The position numbers and the translations under genes were made by a program. The notes under the pieces were generated by a model that saw nothing but the letters and a program-made list of their open reading frames with translations, did no database searches and had not been told where the DNA came from. This document shows, one piece after another, positions 24,829-34,437 of a stretch of DNA of 46,794 bases. This stretch comes from Actinomadura sp. KC216 (GTDB taxonomy: Bacteria > Actinomycetota > Actinomycetes > Streptosporangiales > Streptosporangiaceae): positions 1 through 46,794 of the forward strand of contig NZ_SMJX01000025.1 of assembly GCF_004348535.1 (NCBI RefSeq), given 5' to 3'. How positions within the stretch are numbered: the stretch's first letter is position 1; the number at the start of each line of letters is the position of its first letter.

Positions 24829-25061
24829 GATAGTAGAACAGTGCTCCGACGCGACTGTCAACCGGGGTCACCGCCGCGGGTCCATGGCCCCCCGCAGCGC
24901 TGGCCAGCACACTTGCGGGAGGAGACGTCAGCGATGCGCTACTTCCATGCCTGCTCGCACAGCCGACCAGCCGGATACACAGAGCCCGCAACGAAACCGC
25001 TAGCGAAGCCCATGCACAGGGGCTCGCAGCCTGCGGCTCCCACCGGCGCCGGTCCGGCCGG

Positions 25062-27638
25062 CTAGCCGCCGGGCCTGCCCATCTGGAAGGGGTCGATCGA
25101 CGGATACTGCGGGTCTCCTTCGCCGCCGCCGCTGCGTACGAACTGGACGATCGCGAGCAAGGCGGCGACCTGGGCGAGGAGGAAGGTGAGCTGAGTCGGG
25201 AAGGAGTCCAGGCGGTAGGCGTCCATGAGGAACTGCAGCGGGCGGCTCCAGCCCGGCAGGGTCCGGCGCAGCGTCCGCAGGTCGACCAGCAGGCCCAGCA
25301 GGGTGAGCAGCGCTAGCAGGAGCCCGCACCGCAGCATCAGCAGCGAGGTGTCCGGCTCGTTGGCGATCGTCATTCCCAGCAGCGTTACGCCGGCTCCAGC
25401 GAAATAGCCGAGGGCGAGCGGCAGCGCTTTGACAGGCCCGCTGCGGCCGGGCAGGTGCCGCCACAGCAGCCCCAGCAGGAAGCCCGGGAAGACCCAGAAA
25501 AGCACTTCAACGGCCAGGCCGATGGGGAGTTCGGCACCGCCAAAGAGCGGCCCTTCGGATAGTCCGGTCCAATACTTATCTACATACTCCTGCCAGTAGA
25601 AGTAGCCGGCGACCGGCAGGCTGGCGAAGAAGGCCAGCCGGGCGGTGTACCGGGCCAGCAGGGCGGGCTCCACTTCTGGACCGACGCACATCGCGACGTC
25701 GAACGGGGTCACTCCCGGAGGCAACTCGGCCCCGCGCGACCCGTCACCGCGTCCTGGCGGCCAGCGCAAGAGAGCCCGTTCGGCAGAGGCGATCCGGTCA
25801 TGCTCCTCATTGCCGTCCTGCAAGGGCTCGCCCGGTCTCTGCTGGTCGTGCCGGCGTCCCCGCCGATGCAGGACGAAGAACCTGCCCGCCGCGTCATGGA
25901 CGTCCGCCAAGGGCACCAAGGCCACGGCATCGCGCAGTCGCAGGTACCGCCTGCCCGGCCGAAGGGGCGGCCCCGTCAAATGGCGTTCGAGCACGACCCA
26001 GCGCTGGACCAGGACGAACACGAACACAATGGCCAGGAAGGCGGTGAGCACGGGGATCGGGAGCGGCACACCGCTGAAATAGACGCTCCAGTAGAACGCG
26101 TTCCCCGCAAACACCCAGCCGACGACATAGGCGGCAGGTGAGCGGCGCGAGAAGTCCACTCCCTCTGGGCGACTCACCAGTACCACCAGTACCGCGGTCA
26201 GGCCGGCCAACGGCCACAGCCAGAGGGACGCCAGGTGGAACATGTTCACCGGGAGCCAGAGCAGATTGGCCGCCGAGCCTTCCTCGATCGTGCTGTCCCG
26301 TGCGGCCAGCCACGCTCCACTGTTGCGGATGCCAATGTCCGCGTTGATGTACTGCACAACGGTGGCGACGGCGATGCCCCCTCCGGCCACCCACGGCCAC
26401 TTCGCCTTCGCGGAAGCGCCCGCGGCGCGCGTGATGGACCAGCCGACACGCAGCCCGTTCAGCACCCCGGCCCACAGCAAGGTCCCGAGGGCGCCCGCCG
26501 ACATCCCCAGCGGCACGAGCACTCCGAAAGAGACGTCGGACGGCCTGCCGTCGGGGCCGTCGAGCACGCCCCCGACGGCGAGGGCCGAGACATAGCCTCC
26601 GGCGGCCAGCGCCGCCAGCGCGATGAGCGGTCGCCGCGGAAGCCGCGCGAACCACGCCACGGCCACGCATATCAACGCCCACACCGACATGTCGACCAGG
26701 AGAACGAGGTCTGGAACAGAGGCGCCGGGTGGACCGTCCGCCAGGTCGAAGAGCGGCTCCCTGAAGCACCCGACGACGCTCGTGACGATGGGCAGGACGA
26801 AAAGGAACAGCGGCGGCCGCCCGGGAGCGCCCGCCCGTGACCATGGTCTCGGCAGTAGCGCCAGCGCCAGCGCGACCATTCCGGCGGAGATGAGCCAGCC
26901 CCAGCTCTCGCGCCAGGCCCACCACGGGCTCACGCTCAGCTCGAGTTCGGCCCGCGTCACCCGATCAGGCTTCAGCCATACCTCGGGCCGAGGCTCAGAG
27001 GTGATGCGCCTCCAGGTGACGCTGTCGGCGTCCGAGGCGGTCGGCATCTTCGCCGTACGGTCCAGCCATCCGCCGGGAAACTCGACGGTCACCTCGTCCC
27101 AGACGGCCGCCTTGGTCTCACGCTGGTCGACCAGGCTCAGCCGCCACCTGGCCCCACGCAGGTCGACCTGCCAGGGCCCGACACGGGTCGCGGCCGGGGA
27201 GGCGTGGTTGTCACCGCGGACGTCCAAGCCCGTGGCCACGAACTCATCGCGGACCACGACCGCCCCTTCACGGACCTCGACCTTGGGCCGCCGCGCGCGT
27301 CTCTCGTACCAGCGCCACACGTCCTCGTCGTTGGCCCGCAGAAGGCACCGCATCGCCAGGCGGTAGTCCCGCGACTCGGGCCCTTTCAACAGGTCCGCGG
27401 CACGCTCCCAGGTCATCGGAACCGTGACCTTGAACGTGCCGCGGAACGTGGGTTCGCCTTCCGCGTCGAGCGTCAGGGTGGTCGACCGGTGAGCTCCTGC
27501 GACCGTCGGACGCGTACACGGCTCCCACGAACCCTGGGGCACCGAGGAAGGCTCGTCCGGCGGAGGCCATAACGAGCCGCCGACAACCAGACCCGCCCCA
27601 ACGATCGCAATCAGAAGCCACCCGACGACCCGACCCAC
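25062..27638 (-). CDS. large multi-pass membrane protein of unknown function
   Basis: About 858 residues from GTG 27638; the frame stays open upstream, but the first extra 52 residues look non-coding. An N-terminal membrane helix is followed by an extracytoplasmic domain of about 230 residues, then roughly eight helices, a polar cytoplasmic segment (about residues 590-660 of this frame) and about five more helices. The layout reminds me of the actinobacterial DUF6185 type, but I am not certain. No catalytic motif is visible. It stands alone, leftward, between the dioxygenase operon and the GH13 gene. Confidence 0.7.
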   Translation of the reverse strand: MGRVVGWLLIAIVGAGLVVGGSLWPPPDEPSSVPQGSWEPCTRPTVAGAHRSTTLTLDAEGEPTFRGTFKVTVPMTWERAADLLKGPESRDYRLAMRCLLRANDEDVWRWYERRARRPKVEVREGAVVVRDEFVATGLDVRGDNHASPAATRVGPWQVDLRGARWRLSLVDQRETKAAVWDEVTVEFPGGWLDRTAKMPTASDADSVTWRRITSEPRPEVWLKPDRVTRAELELSVSPWWAWRESWGWLISAGMVALALALLPRPWSRAGAPGRPPLFLFVLPIVTSVVGCFREPLFDLADGPPGASVPDLVLLVDMSVWALICVAVAWFARLPRRPLIALAALAAGGYVSALAVGGVLDGPDGRPSDVSFGVLVPLGMSAGALGTLLWAGVLNGLRVGWSITRAAGASAKAKWPWVAGGGIAVATVVQYINADIGIRNSGAWLAARDSTIEEGSAANLLWLPVNMFHLASLWLWPLAGLTAVLVVLVSRPEGVDFSRRSPAAYVVGWVFAGNAFYWSVYFSGVPLPIPVLTAFLAIVFVFVLVQRWVVLERHLTGPPLRPGRRYLRLRDAVALVPLADVHDAAGRFFVLHRRGRRHDQQRPGEPLQDGNEEHDRIASAERALLRWPPGRGDGSRGAELPPGVTPFDVAMCVGPEVEPALLARYTARLAFFASLPVAGYFYWQEYVDKYWTGLSEGPLFGGAELPIGLAVEVLFWVFPGFLLGLLWRHLPGRSGPVKALPLALGYFAGAGVTLLGMTIANEPDTSLLMLRCGLLLALLTLLGLLVDLRTLRRTLPGWSRPLQFLMDAYRLDSFPTQLTFLLAQVAALLAIVQFVRSGGGEGDPQYPSIDPFQMGRPGG

Positions 27639-28200
27639 GCAACCATTCTTCCGAATTGACCGACTCCAGACCACAGCAACGGAAACAGAGATCCCTCCAC
27701 AACTGATAGGGCACACCCAAGCCCCACCGGCTGGAGCCAGGCGTGTGAGATCGTGAGATGACAGGCCGTAAACGATCAAAGGGTCCCGTCTCATGAGCCA
27801 GAACTAGGGCCCTGACCTGCGGCTACCTGGTGGGGACGGCGGGATTCGGCCCCACGGGTCGGCGTCGCCGCCGCGACTAACGCCAAGCACTGTGCCTAGG
27901 CCGCCCGTGGGATCACATTGGGATTGGGCCGCTTCAGAACGAGATCACCGCGCTGCCCTAGCCCGGCCATCGCGGCCGGCCTGGTGTAGAATCCGCCGCA
28001 TGCGTGACCGTGAGAACACGTTCTCCGAACGCTCACCGACCTTCATGATCCATTGCCCCGTGAGAGCTGGGGAGCATTTCTTTGTGCCGGTAGGGCCCGG
28101 TCGGCGCATGAACCCCTCTTCGCCGCCACGGCGGCGACCTCCCTGATCCCCATAAAGGTCTCATGTTTGGTGAGTCCGCGTTCAGGGGAGCCAGTGCACC
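27639..28200. other. divergent intergenic region
   Basis: About 560 bases between the leftward membrane gene and the rightward GH13 gene; both promoters should be here. No strong promoter hexamers or paired repeats are evident. A segment at 27831-27861 faintly resembles a tRNA 3' half but does not fold as one. The open frames are short and not convincing. Confidence 0.4.
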
Positions 28201-29514
28201 ATGCCAGATCCCTATTCTCCTCGGCCCTACGTCCGCCTCCGGCATCCTGACTGGTGCAAGGACGCGGTCCTGTATCAAATAAATACGCGCCAGTTCACAG
28301 ACGAGGGAACGATCCGGGCGGCGACGCAGCATCTGGTACGACTGCGCGACCTCGGCGTGGGGATCCTGTGGTTGATGCCTGTCCACGAGATCGGCGAGGC
28401 CAACAGAAAAGGCCCGCTCGGCAGTCCCTATGCCGTCAAGGACTACTACTCGGTCAACGCTCAACTGGGAACGATGTCGGACCTGAGGGAATTCGTCTCG
28501 ACGGCCCATCGCCTGGGAATGCGTGTGATATTGGATTGGGTCGCCAACCATACCGCATGGGACAATCGGCTGTTGACCGAGCACCCCGACTGGTATCTCA
28601 AGGACCGTAACGGCCGGCCCCGTCCGACGCCGTGGTGGGACTGGAGCGACATCGTAGAACTCGACTACTCGGTTCCCGACCTGCGCCGCTATATGACCCG
28701 GGCCATGCTCTACTGGCTGGAGGAGGCCGGGGTGGACGGGTTCCGCTGCGATGTGGCCGGGTTCGTCCCGCTCGACTTCTGGGAGAACCTGCGCCGTGAG
28801 GCGGAGGCGGTCAAGCCGGTCTTCATGCTGGCGGAATGGGAGTCGCGGGATCTCCACGCGGCCGCCTTCGACGCCACCTACTCATGGACCTGGAACGACA
28901 CCCTCCATCAGATAGCCAGGAAGGACCTGTCGACGGACGCGCTTCGCGTGTACTACTCCTGGAACGCGAAATTCTGGCCGCATGAGGCAATGCGCATGAC
29001 TTTCGTCTCCAACCACGACAAGAGCGCCTCGGAGGGCACCGAGTTCGAGCAGTTCGGCGAAGCGCTCGAGGCCTGCGTCGTGCTCTCCGTCCTTGGGGAG
29101 GGGGTCCCTCTCATCTACAACGGACAGGAGGCGGGCTTCGATGAGCGGCTCGACTTCCTCGGAGAGAAGTCGATCGTGTGGCGTCCACACCCCATGGGCG
29201 ATCTGTATCGCCGGCTGATCGCTCTCAAGAAGACACACTCCTGCCTGTCCAATGCGCAATGGGGCGCGCGCATGGAACCGCTGGACGCCGGGGATCCCGT
29301 CATCCTCGCTTTTGAACGCAAGGACGGTTCGAGCCATGTCGTGGTCGGCGTCAATCTTTCCGACGTGCCTCGGACGGCTCGCCTCGCGGACGCGGACGGG
29401 TCCGGCGCCTGGACTGACTGGGCCACGGGCGCGACGGTGTCATCGGGCGCCTTGGCCGACGTCCACCTGCCCGCCTGGGGATATGTGGTGCTGTTAGGCG
29501 GACGCCATGCCTAG
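28201..29514 (+). CDS. GH13 alpha-amylase-family glycoside hydrolase or transglycosidase, cytoplasmic
   Basis: A 437-residue GH13 enzyme with all four signature regions: I D112-W-V-A-N-H117; II G-F-R182-C-D184 with Asp184 as nucleophile; III L-A-E212-W as acid/base; IV F-V-S-N-H272-D273. No signal peptide is present, so it probably acts inside the cell on maltodextrin, trehalose or a related alpha-glucan. The ATG at 28201 has a weak GGGAGCC upstream. A membrane-anchored binding-protein-like gene follows 78 bases downstream. Confidence 0.87.
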   Translation: MPDPYSPRPYVRLRHPDWCKDAVLYQINTRQFTDEGTIRAATQHLVRLRDLGVGILWLMPVHEIGEANRKGPLGSPYAVKDYYSVNAQLGTMSDLREFVSTAHRLGMRVILDWVANHTAWDNRLLTEHPDWYLKDRNGRPRPTPWWDWSDIVELDYSVPDLRRYMTRAMLYWLEEAGVDGFRCDVAGFVPLDFWENLRREAEAVKPVFMLAEWESRDLHAAAFDATYSWTWNDTLHQIARKDLSTDALRVYYSWNAKFWPHEAMRMTFVSNHDKSASEGTEFEQFGEALEACVVLSVLGEGVPLIYNGQEAGFDERLDFLGEKSIVWRPHPMGDLYRRLIALKKTHSCLSNAQWGARMEPLDAGDPVILAFERKDGSSHVVVGVNLSDVPRTARLADADGSGAWTDWATGATVSSGALADVHLPAWGYVVLLGGRHA

Positions 29515-29592
29515 CGCCGCGCGAAGTCCGGAGCCGAGCCAGAAAAGTTCAAACGGCGACCCTGCTCGCACGTTGGTGGTGGTCCTGCCTTG

Positions 29593-31209
29593 GTGACGGT
29601 CTTTCAGTTCTTGAACCTTGTATTCTCCCTGGTCGCGATGGCGATAGCATTCGGCGCCTATCGAATCAACAGATTGAGGCTCTTTGACGACCGCCGAGAG
29701 CAGCTTCTGTCCCAGGCCCGAAGGATTCATTGGAATCTGCGGTCGAACACGTCCAGCGAGGGCGAAAGCGAATTTATCCTTTCGTTCGTCAACAAGAGCG
29801 ACGATCCGGTGTGGAACGTCGATGCGAGGGTGGAGGACAGCGAGGGCAACTCGATCGTGCATGCTCGCCAGGTCCGGCTGGACCCCTTCACCGAGCAGGC
29901 CGCGCCCGAAGTGGTGGTCAAACCGGAGACGGATCTCACGCAGCGGGAGATCCGTGTCGAACTGTCGTTCACGGATTCACGGCAGAACCGATGGAAACTG
30001 GGCGCGGGCGGGAACCTTCGCAAGGTGCCCTCGCTCCTGAGGGTCTGCAGCGGGCTTGAGCTGCGCAAGGGTTTGGTGCAGTTCGGAGAGGATCTGCTGC
30101 ACGAATACAGTTTGACGATAGATTTCAACCCGCTGGGCGGTGAGGCGTTGCGACAGCTGCTGTCCCAGCGCCCCGAAGAAGCCAAGAGCATCGCGCATGT
30201 CGCCGTCGTGCCGCACGACTGGCTCGACGAACTCGAATTCTCCTCACATTCCCTCACGCTCTTTTCGACCCGGCGCATAGAAAGTCAGGACGCTCTCGTC
30301 GCTGCCACGCAACACCATTTTCGTGCCGGCAACCGGGCACGTGGGATTCCTCTTGGCCTGGACTGCCCGCTCTTGATCCGGAACAGGGACATGGTCAGGG
30401 AGGCCCCTGAAACCATCGAAGAACTCCTCGATATCGGCCAGAGAATAGCGACCTCCTTCCCCGCCTCCCGAGACGAGGTCTTCCGGCCCATGTGCCTGCC
30501 CATCGGCCCGACCGGGGACCCGGTCATGGCATGGCATCTGCTGGCCGGCGCGGGTGCGAAGATATTCGCCCCCGGTCCGCACCACACCTGGACCCTTGAC
30601 CCCACCCCACTGCGGTCCGAAGAGACCCGGCGTGCGCTTGAGCGATTCCAGAAACTACACCGCGAGTATCCCGAGGCCTTCGACGTGACAGTCGACCACG
30701 CGGAGGCGCGGCGCCGGTTCGCCGCACGCCTCTCGCCTTTCCTCATCGACACGGCCGGCGCCTACGAGCGATGCGAAGAATGGGACTTCGGCCACGCGGC
30801 CAGCCGGATCCCGCCGTTCGCGGGCCAGGCCCGGGGCACGGGAATGGCGATCATTTATGGTTTCGTCATCCCGGACCGCAGCGAGAACGGCGAACTGGCA
30901 GAAGACTTCTTCGAGCCCATGCTCGAAGAACGTCGCCACTATTGCCGGGCTCTGTCCCGGGAGATGCGCCTGCCAATACTGTCCGGCGGCAACATCATCG
31001 CCGAGGGCGAGGTGCCCGGTCTCATCGTGGACATCTGCCGAGAGGGGCTGTTCATGCCGAACGCTCCCGCCGTCGCGGATGTCTGGGAGATCCTGGGCAC
31101 GCTGACTCACGGACTCCTTGAGGGCGCCCACGCCCGGGAACTCGCCCACCGCGTCGCCGACGACATCGAGCGCGCCGCCGAACAACCAGCCCCAAGCGGA
31201 GCAGGCTAG
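29593..31209 (+). CDS. membrane-anchored protein with sugar-binding-protein-like domain
   Basis: A 538-residue protein with one N-terminal membrane helix (about residues 4-24) and no lipobox. A beta-rich segment (about 45-140) follows, and then a region similar to MalE-type solute-binding proteins: I-P-L-G-L-D-C-P-L-L-I-R-N-R-D near residue 253, the E-T-I-E-E-L-L-D segment, D-P-V-M-A-W-H-L-L-A-G-A-G, and a C-terminal helical lobe. No permease or ATPase gene is adjacent. It may sense rather than transport. GTG 29593 is taken as start (TTG 29590 is adjacent); the ribosome binding site is weak. Confidence 0.6.
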   Translation: MTVFQFLNLVFSLVAMAIAFGAYRINRLRLFDDRREQLLSQARRIHWNLRSNTSSEGESEFILSFVNKSDDPVWNVDARVEDSEGNSIVHARQVRLDPFTEQAAPEVVVKPETDLTQREIRVELSFTDSRQNRWKLGAGGNLRKVPSLLRVCSGLELRKGLVQFGEDLLHEYSLTIDFNPLGGEALRQLLSQRPEEAKSIAHVAVVPHDWLDELEFSSHSLTLFSTRRIESQDALVAATQHHFRAGNRARGIPLGLDCPLLIRNRDMVREAPETIEELLDIGQRIATSFPASRDEVFRPMCLPIGPTGDPVMAWHLLAGAGAKIFAPGPHHTWTLDPTPLRSEETRRALERFQKLHREYPEAFDVTVDHAEARRRFAARLSPFLIDTAGAYERCEEWDFGHAASRIPPFAGQARGTGMAIIYGFVIPDRSENGELAEDFFEPMLEERRHYCRALSREMRLPILSGGNIIAEGEVPGLIVDICREGLFMPNAPAVADVWEILGTLTHGLLEGAHARELAHRVADDIERAAEQPAPSGAG

Positions 31210-31597
31210 ACGGCCCCTGGCCCTGTTCGGGCTCTGGACACTTCGCGCTCTCAAGTCCGGCGAACGGTAGGCCAAAGTGTGGTCGGCCGTCGCCGTGTTG
31301 GTGTTACGGGGTGGTGGCGCGCTGCGAGGGATGATGCAGGAGGGTGCGTGTCGGATGGACGGTCATGGCGGCGAAGACGGCGCGCACGGTATCGCCGCAC
31401 CCTCAACCGCTGGACCGTGGCCCGCCGGCCGACCTCCGTCCCGACCAGTCCGTCCCATACCTGGTAACTGGGCGGCGTGGCGGACGGGCGACCAACGCGG
31501 TTCTTCGCCTCAGCGAGCCGATCGCGGTAGCTGGTCTCCACCGCCCCCGGACGGCCGCCAGGATGGGGGCGAGTGACTGCGAGCGGGGTGAACGAAC
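31210..31597. other. intergenic region without a supported gene
   Basis: About 390 bases between the binding-like gene and the beta-helix gene. A leftward 96-codon frame (31251-31541) begins with a plausible helical segment but decays into Arg-rich, low-complexity sequence. I cannot support it as a gene. Confidence 0.35.
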
Positions 31598-33505
31598 ATG
31601 AGGCCGGACGATCTCACCGCACCGGAGGAAGCGCTCTGGGAGGCGGTTTGTGGGGGCGATCCTCTCGACCTCAGTACCGGGCGGATGGAAGACGGCGATC
31701 CCGCAGGCGGCGATGGTTGGGGGCTGGACCGGACGATCCGCGCGAAGGTCATCCGTACCCTGCTTCTGGGGGTGGACGAGACTCCTCGGGGCGGGGTGGT
31801 GCCCGCACTACGGCTGGCCGGCGCCCGCATCGATGGCTGCCTGGACCTCGCCCACAGCGAAGTCTCGATGGCGGTCTTCTTCGACGGCTGTGCGTTCACC
31901 GACCCACCGGACCTGACCTGGGCACGTACCCGCGCCGTCGAACTGACCCGGTGCCGGCTGCCGGGTTTCGTGGCCCGATTCGCACGCATGGACGCGAACC
32001 TGGTGGTGCGGTCATGCGGCATCGACGGCTGGTCGGACTTGTTCGGCGCCCACGTGTCCGGGCAGTTGGATCTCCAGGGGACGTGCCTGTCTCGCCCCGG
32101 GGATGTCGCTCTGACCGGGGACGGCCTCGCCGTCGACTCCGGAATGCTCTGCGGGGGAGGTTTCTCCGCAGAGGGTGAGGTGAGCCTGGTAGGAGCACGG
32201 GTGGGCGCGATCCTGGACCTGCGGCAGGCCCGGCTGAGCACTCCAGGCGGACAGGCGCTGAACGCCGACCGGATCACCATTGACGGGGCCTTGATGTGCT
32301 CCGCCGGGTTCGCCGCCGAAGGCGAGATCTGGCTGCGTGGCGCGCACATAGCCGGCGATCTCACACTCTCCGGCGCGTCCCTGCGCAACGAGAAGGGAAG
32401 GGTGCTGGACGCCGGGCACCTGAAGGTTGACGGGGGCCTGTTCGCGGTCGGTATCGCCACCGAGGGAGAGATCAAGCTCCATTCCGCTCGCGTCGGCGGG
32501 CCCCTGTCGTTCATCGACGCCCGGCTCTCCAACCCCGGCGGAACCGCTCTGCTGGCCGAGGACGGTCTCACCGTGGGCGCAAGCACGTTCTTCGGCAGGG
32601 CCGAGGTGGCCGGTGAGATCTGCCTGCTGCGCGCGAATATCGGCGGGCTGCTCAGCCTCACGGGAACGCGGCTGGCCAACCCCGGCCGTCGAGCACTGCA
32701 GCTACATGGCCTCACCGTCGAGTCTGGACTGCACCTCGGAGGCGCCACCATCGAGGGCGAGGTGGGAATGATTCAGGCACGTATCGGCGACTGGCTCTAC
32801 CTGCGCGACGCCCGGCTGAGCAATCCCGGTGCCGCCGCCCTTGTCTGCCCCGGAACGTCCATGCACCTGCTGGTCCTGCACACACGCGAGCGGATCGAGG
32901 GAAGCGTCGACCTTACCGGCGCGCGCATCGAGCGGATCGACGACGACTTGCTTTCCTGGCCGGACCGGGTACGGCTGGACGGGCTGACCTACGACACCCT
33001 GGCCGAACCCGGCCCTGTCGACCCGCGCTTGCAATGGATCGGCAGGGACCGCGCCTTCGTCCCCCAGCCCTACGAGCAGCTGGCGGCGGCCTACCGGCGA
33101 CTCGGCGACGACGCGGCCGCCCGCAGTGTGCTACTGGCCAAGTACCGTCGCCATCGCGGCAACCTTGCCTGGTACGCCAAGGCGTGGGGCCTTCTCCAAG
33201 ACGTCACCGTCGGCTATGGATACCGCCCGGCCCGTGCAGCAGGTTGGCTACTGGCCCTACTGGTGACCGGAACGGTGGCCTTCGCCTCTCATCATCCGCC
33301 ACCGGTCAATCCGGGCGGGCAATCGGCCTTCAACCCCTTCATCTACACCCTCGACGTGTTGCTACCGGTCATCAATTTCGGTTTCGAAACCGCCTACAGG
33401 CCGGACGGTCTCTGGCAGTGGCTCACATTCGCACTCACCGCGTCCGGCTGGATCCTGGCGACCGCCATCATCGCTGGCATCACCCGCACCGTTATCCGCC
33501 AATGA
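31598..33505 (+). CDS. beta-helix-like repeat protein with C-terminal membrane helices
   Basis: A 635-residue protein. Residues about 65-460 consist of repeats of the type G-E-I-x-L-x-G-A-x-I-x-G-x-L-x-L-x-x-A-x-L-x-N-P-G-G, which predict a stacked beta-helix. After a helical segment (Y-E-Q-L-A-A-A-Y-R-R-L-G-D-D) there are two clear membrane helices (about residues 547-566 and 607-630). Similar actinomycete genes carry the label membrane-associated oxidoreductase without visible cofactor motifs; I see none here. A surface- or membrane-associated scaffold role is a reasonable guess. The ATG at 31598 lacks a strong ribosome binding site. Confidence 0.7.
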   Translation: MRPDDLTAPEEALWEAVCGGDPLDLSTGRMEDGDPAGGDGWGLDRTIRAKVIRTLLLGVDETPRGGVVPALRLAGARIDGCLDLAHSEVSMAVFFDGCAFTDPPDLTWARTRAVELTRCRLPGFVARFARMDANLVVRSCGIDGWSDLFGAHVSGQLDLQGTCLSRPGDVALTGDGLAVDSGMLCGGGFSAEGEVSLVGARVGAILDLRQARLSTPGGQALNADRITIDGALMCSAGFAAEGEIWLRGAHIAGDLTLSGASLRNEKGRVLDAGHLKVDGGLFAVGIATEGEIKLHSARVGGPLSFIDARLSNPGGTALLAEDGLTVGASTFFGRAEVAGEICLLRANIGGLLSLTGTRLANPGRRALQLHGLTVESGLHLGGATIEGEVGMIQARIGDWLYLRDARLSNPGAAALVCPGTSMHLLVLHTRERIEGSVDLTGARIERIDDDLLSWPDRVRLDGLTYDTLAEPGPVDPRLQWIGRDRAFVPQPYEQLAAAYRRLGDDAAARSVLLAKYRRHRGNLAWYAKAWGLLQDVTVGYGYRPARAAGWLLALLVTGTVAFASHHPPPVNPGGQSAFNPFIYTLDVLLPVINFGFETAYRPDGLWQWLTFALTASGWILATAIIAGITRTVIRQ

Positions 33506-33731
33506 CGAATGCACGTCCCGCTAGCCCGGCAGCGGCCGCGCTATTGCCTCCAGCACCGGTTCGCCTTTCTGGTCCACGACGCCGGCCGGTCGGCCGGTCC
33601 GGATGTCGAGCGTCGGGGACTGCCTGGCGATCTCCAGCGCGAGGACTGCCTGCCGACGCAGGTCGCACCGATTAGGTTTCCGCGCCGCACCCGTCTGTAC
33701 GTGTGAGATCGACTCACGGGAGGCCGGCACG

Positions 33732-34316
33732 ATGCGGAAACTGATCTTCGCCATGAACGTGACCCTGGACGGCTACATCGCCGCGACCGGCGACGACATC
33801 GGCTGGAGCGGGGGAGAGGGGCCGGACGAGTCGCCGGGCGACGAGCTGTTTCAGTGGTGGTCCGACCGGGTGGCCGCGACGAGCCTGGCGCTGTACGGGC
33901 GCAAGCTGTGGGAGACGATGAGCTCCCACTGGCCGACCGCCGATCAGCGGCCCGGCGCCAGCCCGGCGGAGAGGGAGTTCGCGCGCCGCTGGCGGGACAT
34001 GCCGAAGGTGGTGTTCTCATCGACGATCGACAAGGTCGACTGGAACGCCCGCCTGGTCGCCGGCGACGCGGTCGCCGAGATCGCCCGGCTCAGGGCAGAG
34101 GACGGCGGCCCGATGGACATCGGCGGCGCGACGCTCGCCGGGGCGGCCATGCGGGCCGGGCTGATCGACGAGTACGTTCTGGTCACCATGCCGGTTCTGG
34201 TGGGCGGCGGCACGCCGTTCTTCACCGCGCTGGACGGCTGGGTGAACCTGAGCCTGGTCGAGACGCGGACCTTTCCCGGCGGCGTGCTGCTGACCCGATA
34301 CGAGAAGAAGCGCTGA
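33732..34316 (+). CDS. RibD C-terminal/dihydrofolate reductase-like protein
   Basis: A 194-residue single-domain reductase with the opening R-K-L-I-F-A-M-N-V-T-L-D-G-Y-I-A and the C-terminal M-P-V-L-V-G-G-G-T-P-F-F motif of the RibD_C/DHFR-like family. The family includes pteridine- and pyrimidine-type reductases and many uncharacterised stress proteins. ATG 33732 has GGGAGG upstream. It converges with the epoxide hydrolase gene across a strong hairpin. Confidence 0.85.
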   Translation: MRKLIFAMNVTLDGYIAATGDDIGWSGGEGPDESPGDELFQWWSDRVAATSLALYGRKLWETMSSHWPTADQRPGASPAEREFARRWRDMPKVVFSSTIDKVDWNARLVAGDAVAEIARLRAEDGGPMDIGGATLAGAAMRAGLIDEYVLVTMPVLVGGGTPFFTALDGWVNLSLVETRTFPGGVLLTRYEKKR

Positions 34317-34392
34317 GCACGGGCCACATACTCGTCTCGTAGCGCCAGGTCGAGATCTTTCCTGGCGTCCGGGGTGTTCTTGCTCGCCGTCG

Positions 34393-34426
34393 GCGGGCGC
34401 CGGTCCGCGACGGGACCGGCGCCCGC
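34393..34426. terminator. bidirectional terminator hairpin
   Basis: A perfect 14-base-pair stem (34393-34406 with 34413-34426) and a 6-base loop lie between the convergent reductase and epoxide hydrolase genes, 77 and 12 bases from their stop codons. It is well placed to end transcription from both sides. Confidence 0.8.
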
Positions 34427-34437
34427 ACCACGGGGCG

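Noticed and set aside
27831..27861. A tRNA-like segment (GGCGGGATTC)
   Set aside because: No complementary acceptor or anticodon arm could be found around it.
31251..31541. A leftward 96-codon frame upstream of the beta-helix gene
   Set aside because: Only the first 20 residues look natural; the rest is Arg-rich low-complexity sequence without a known domain.
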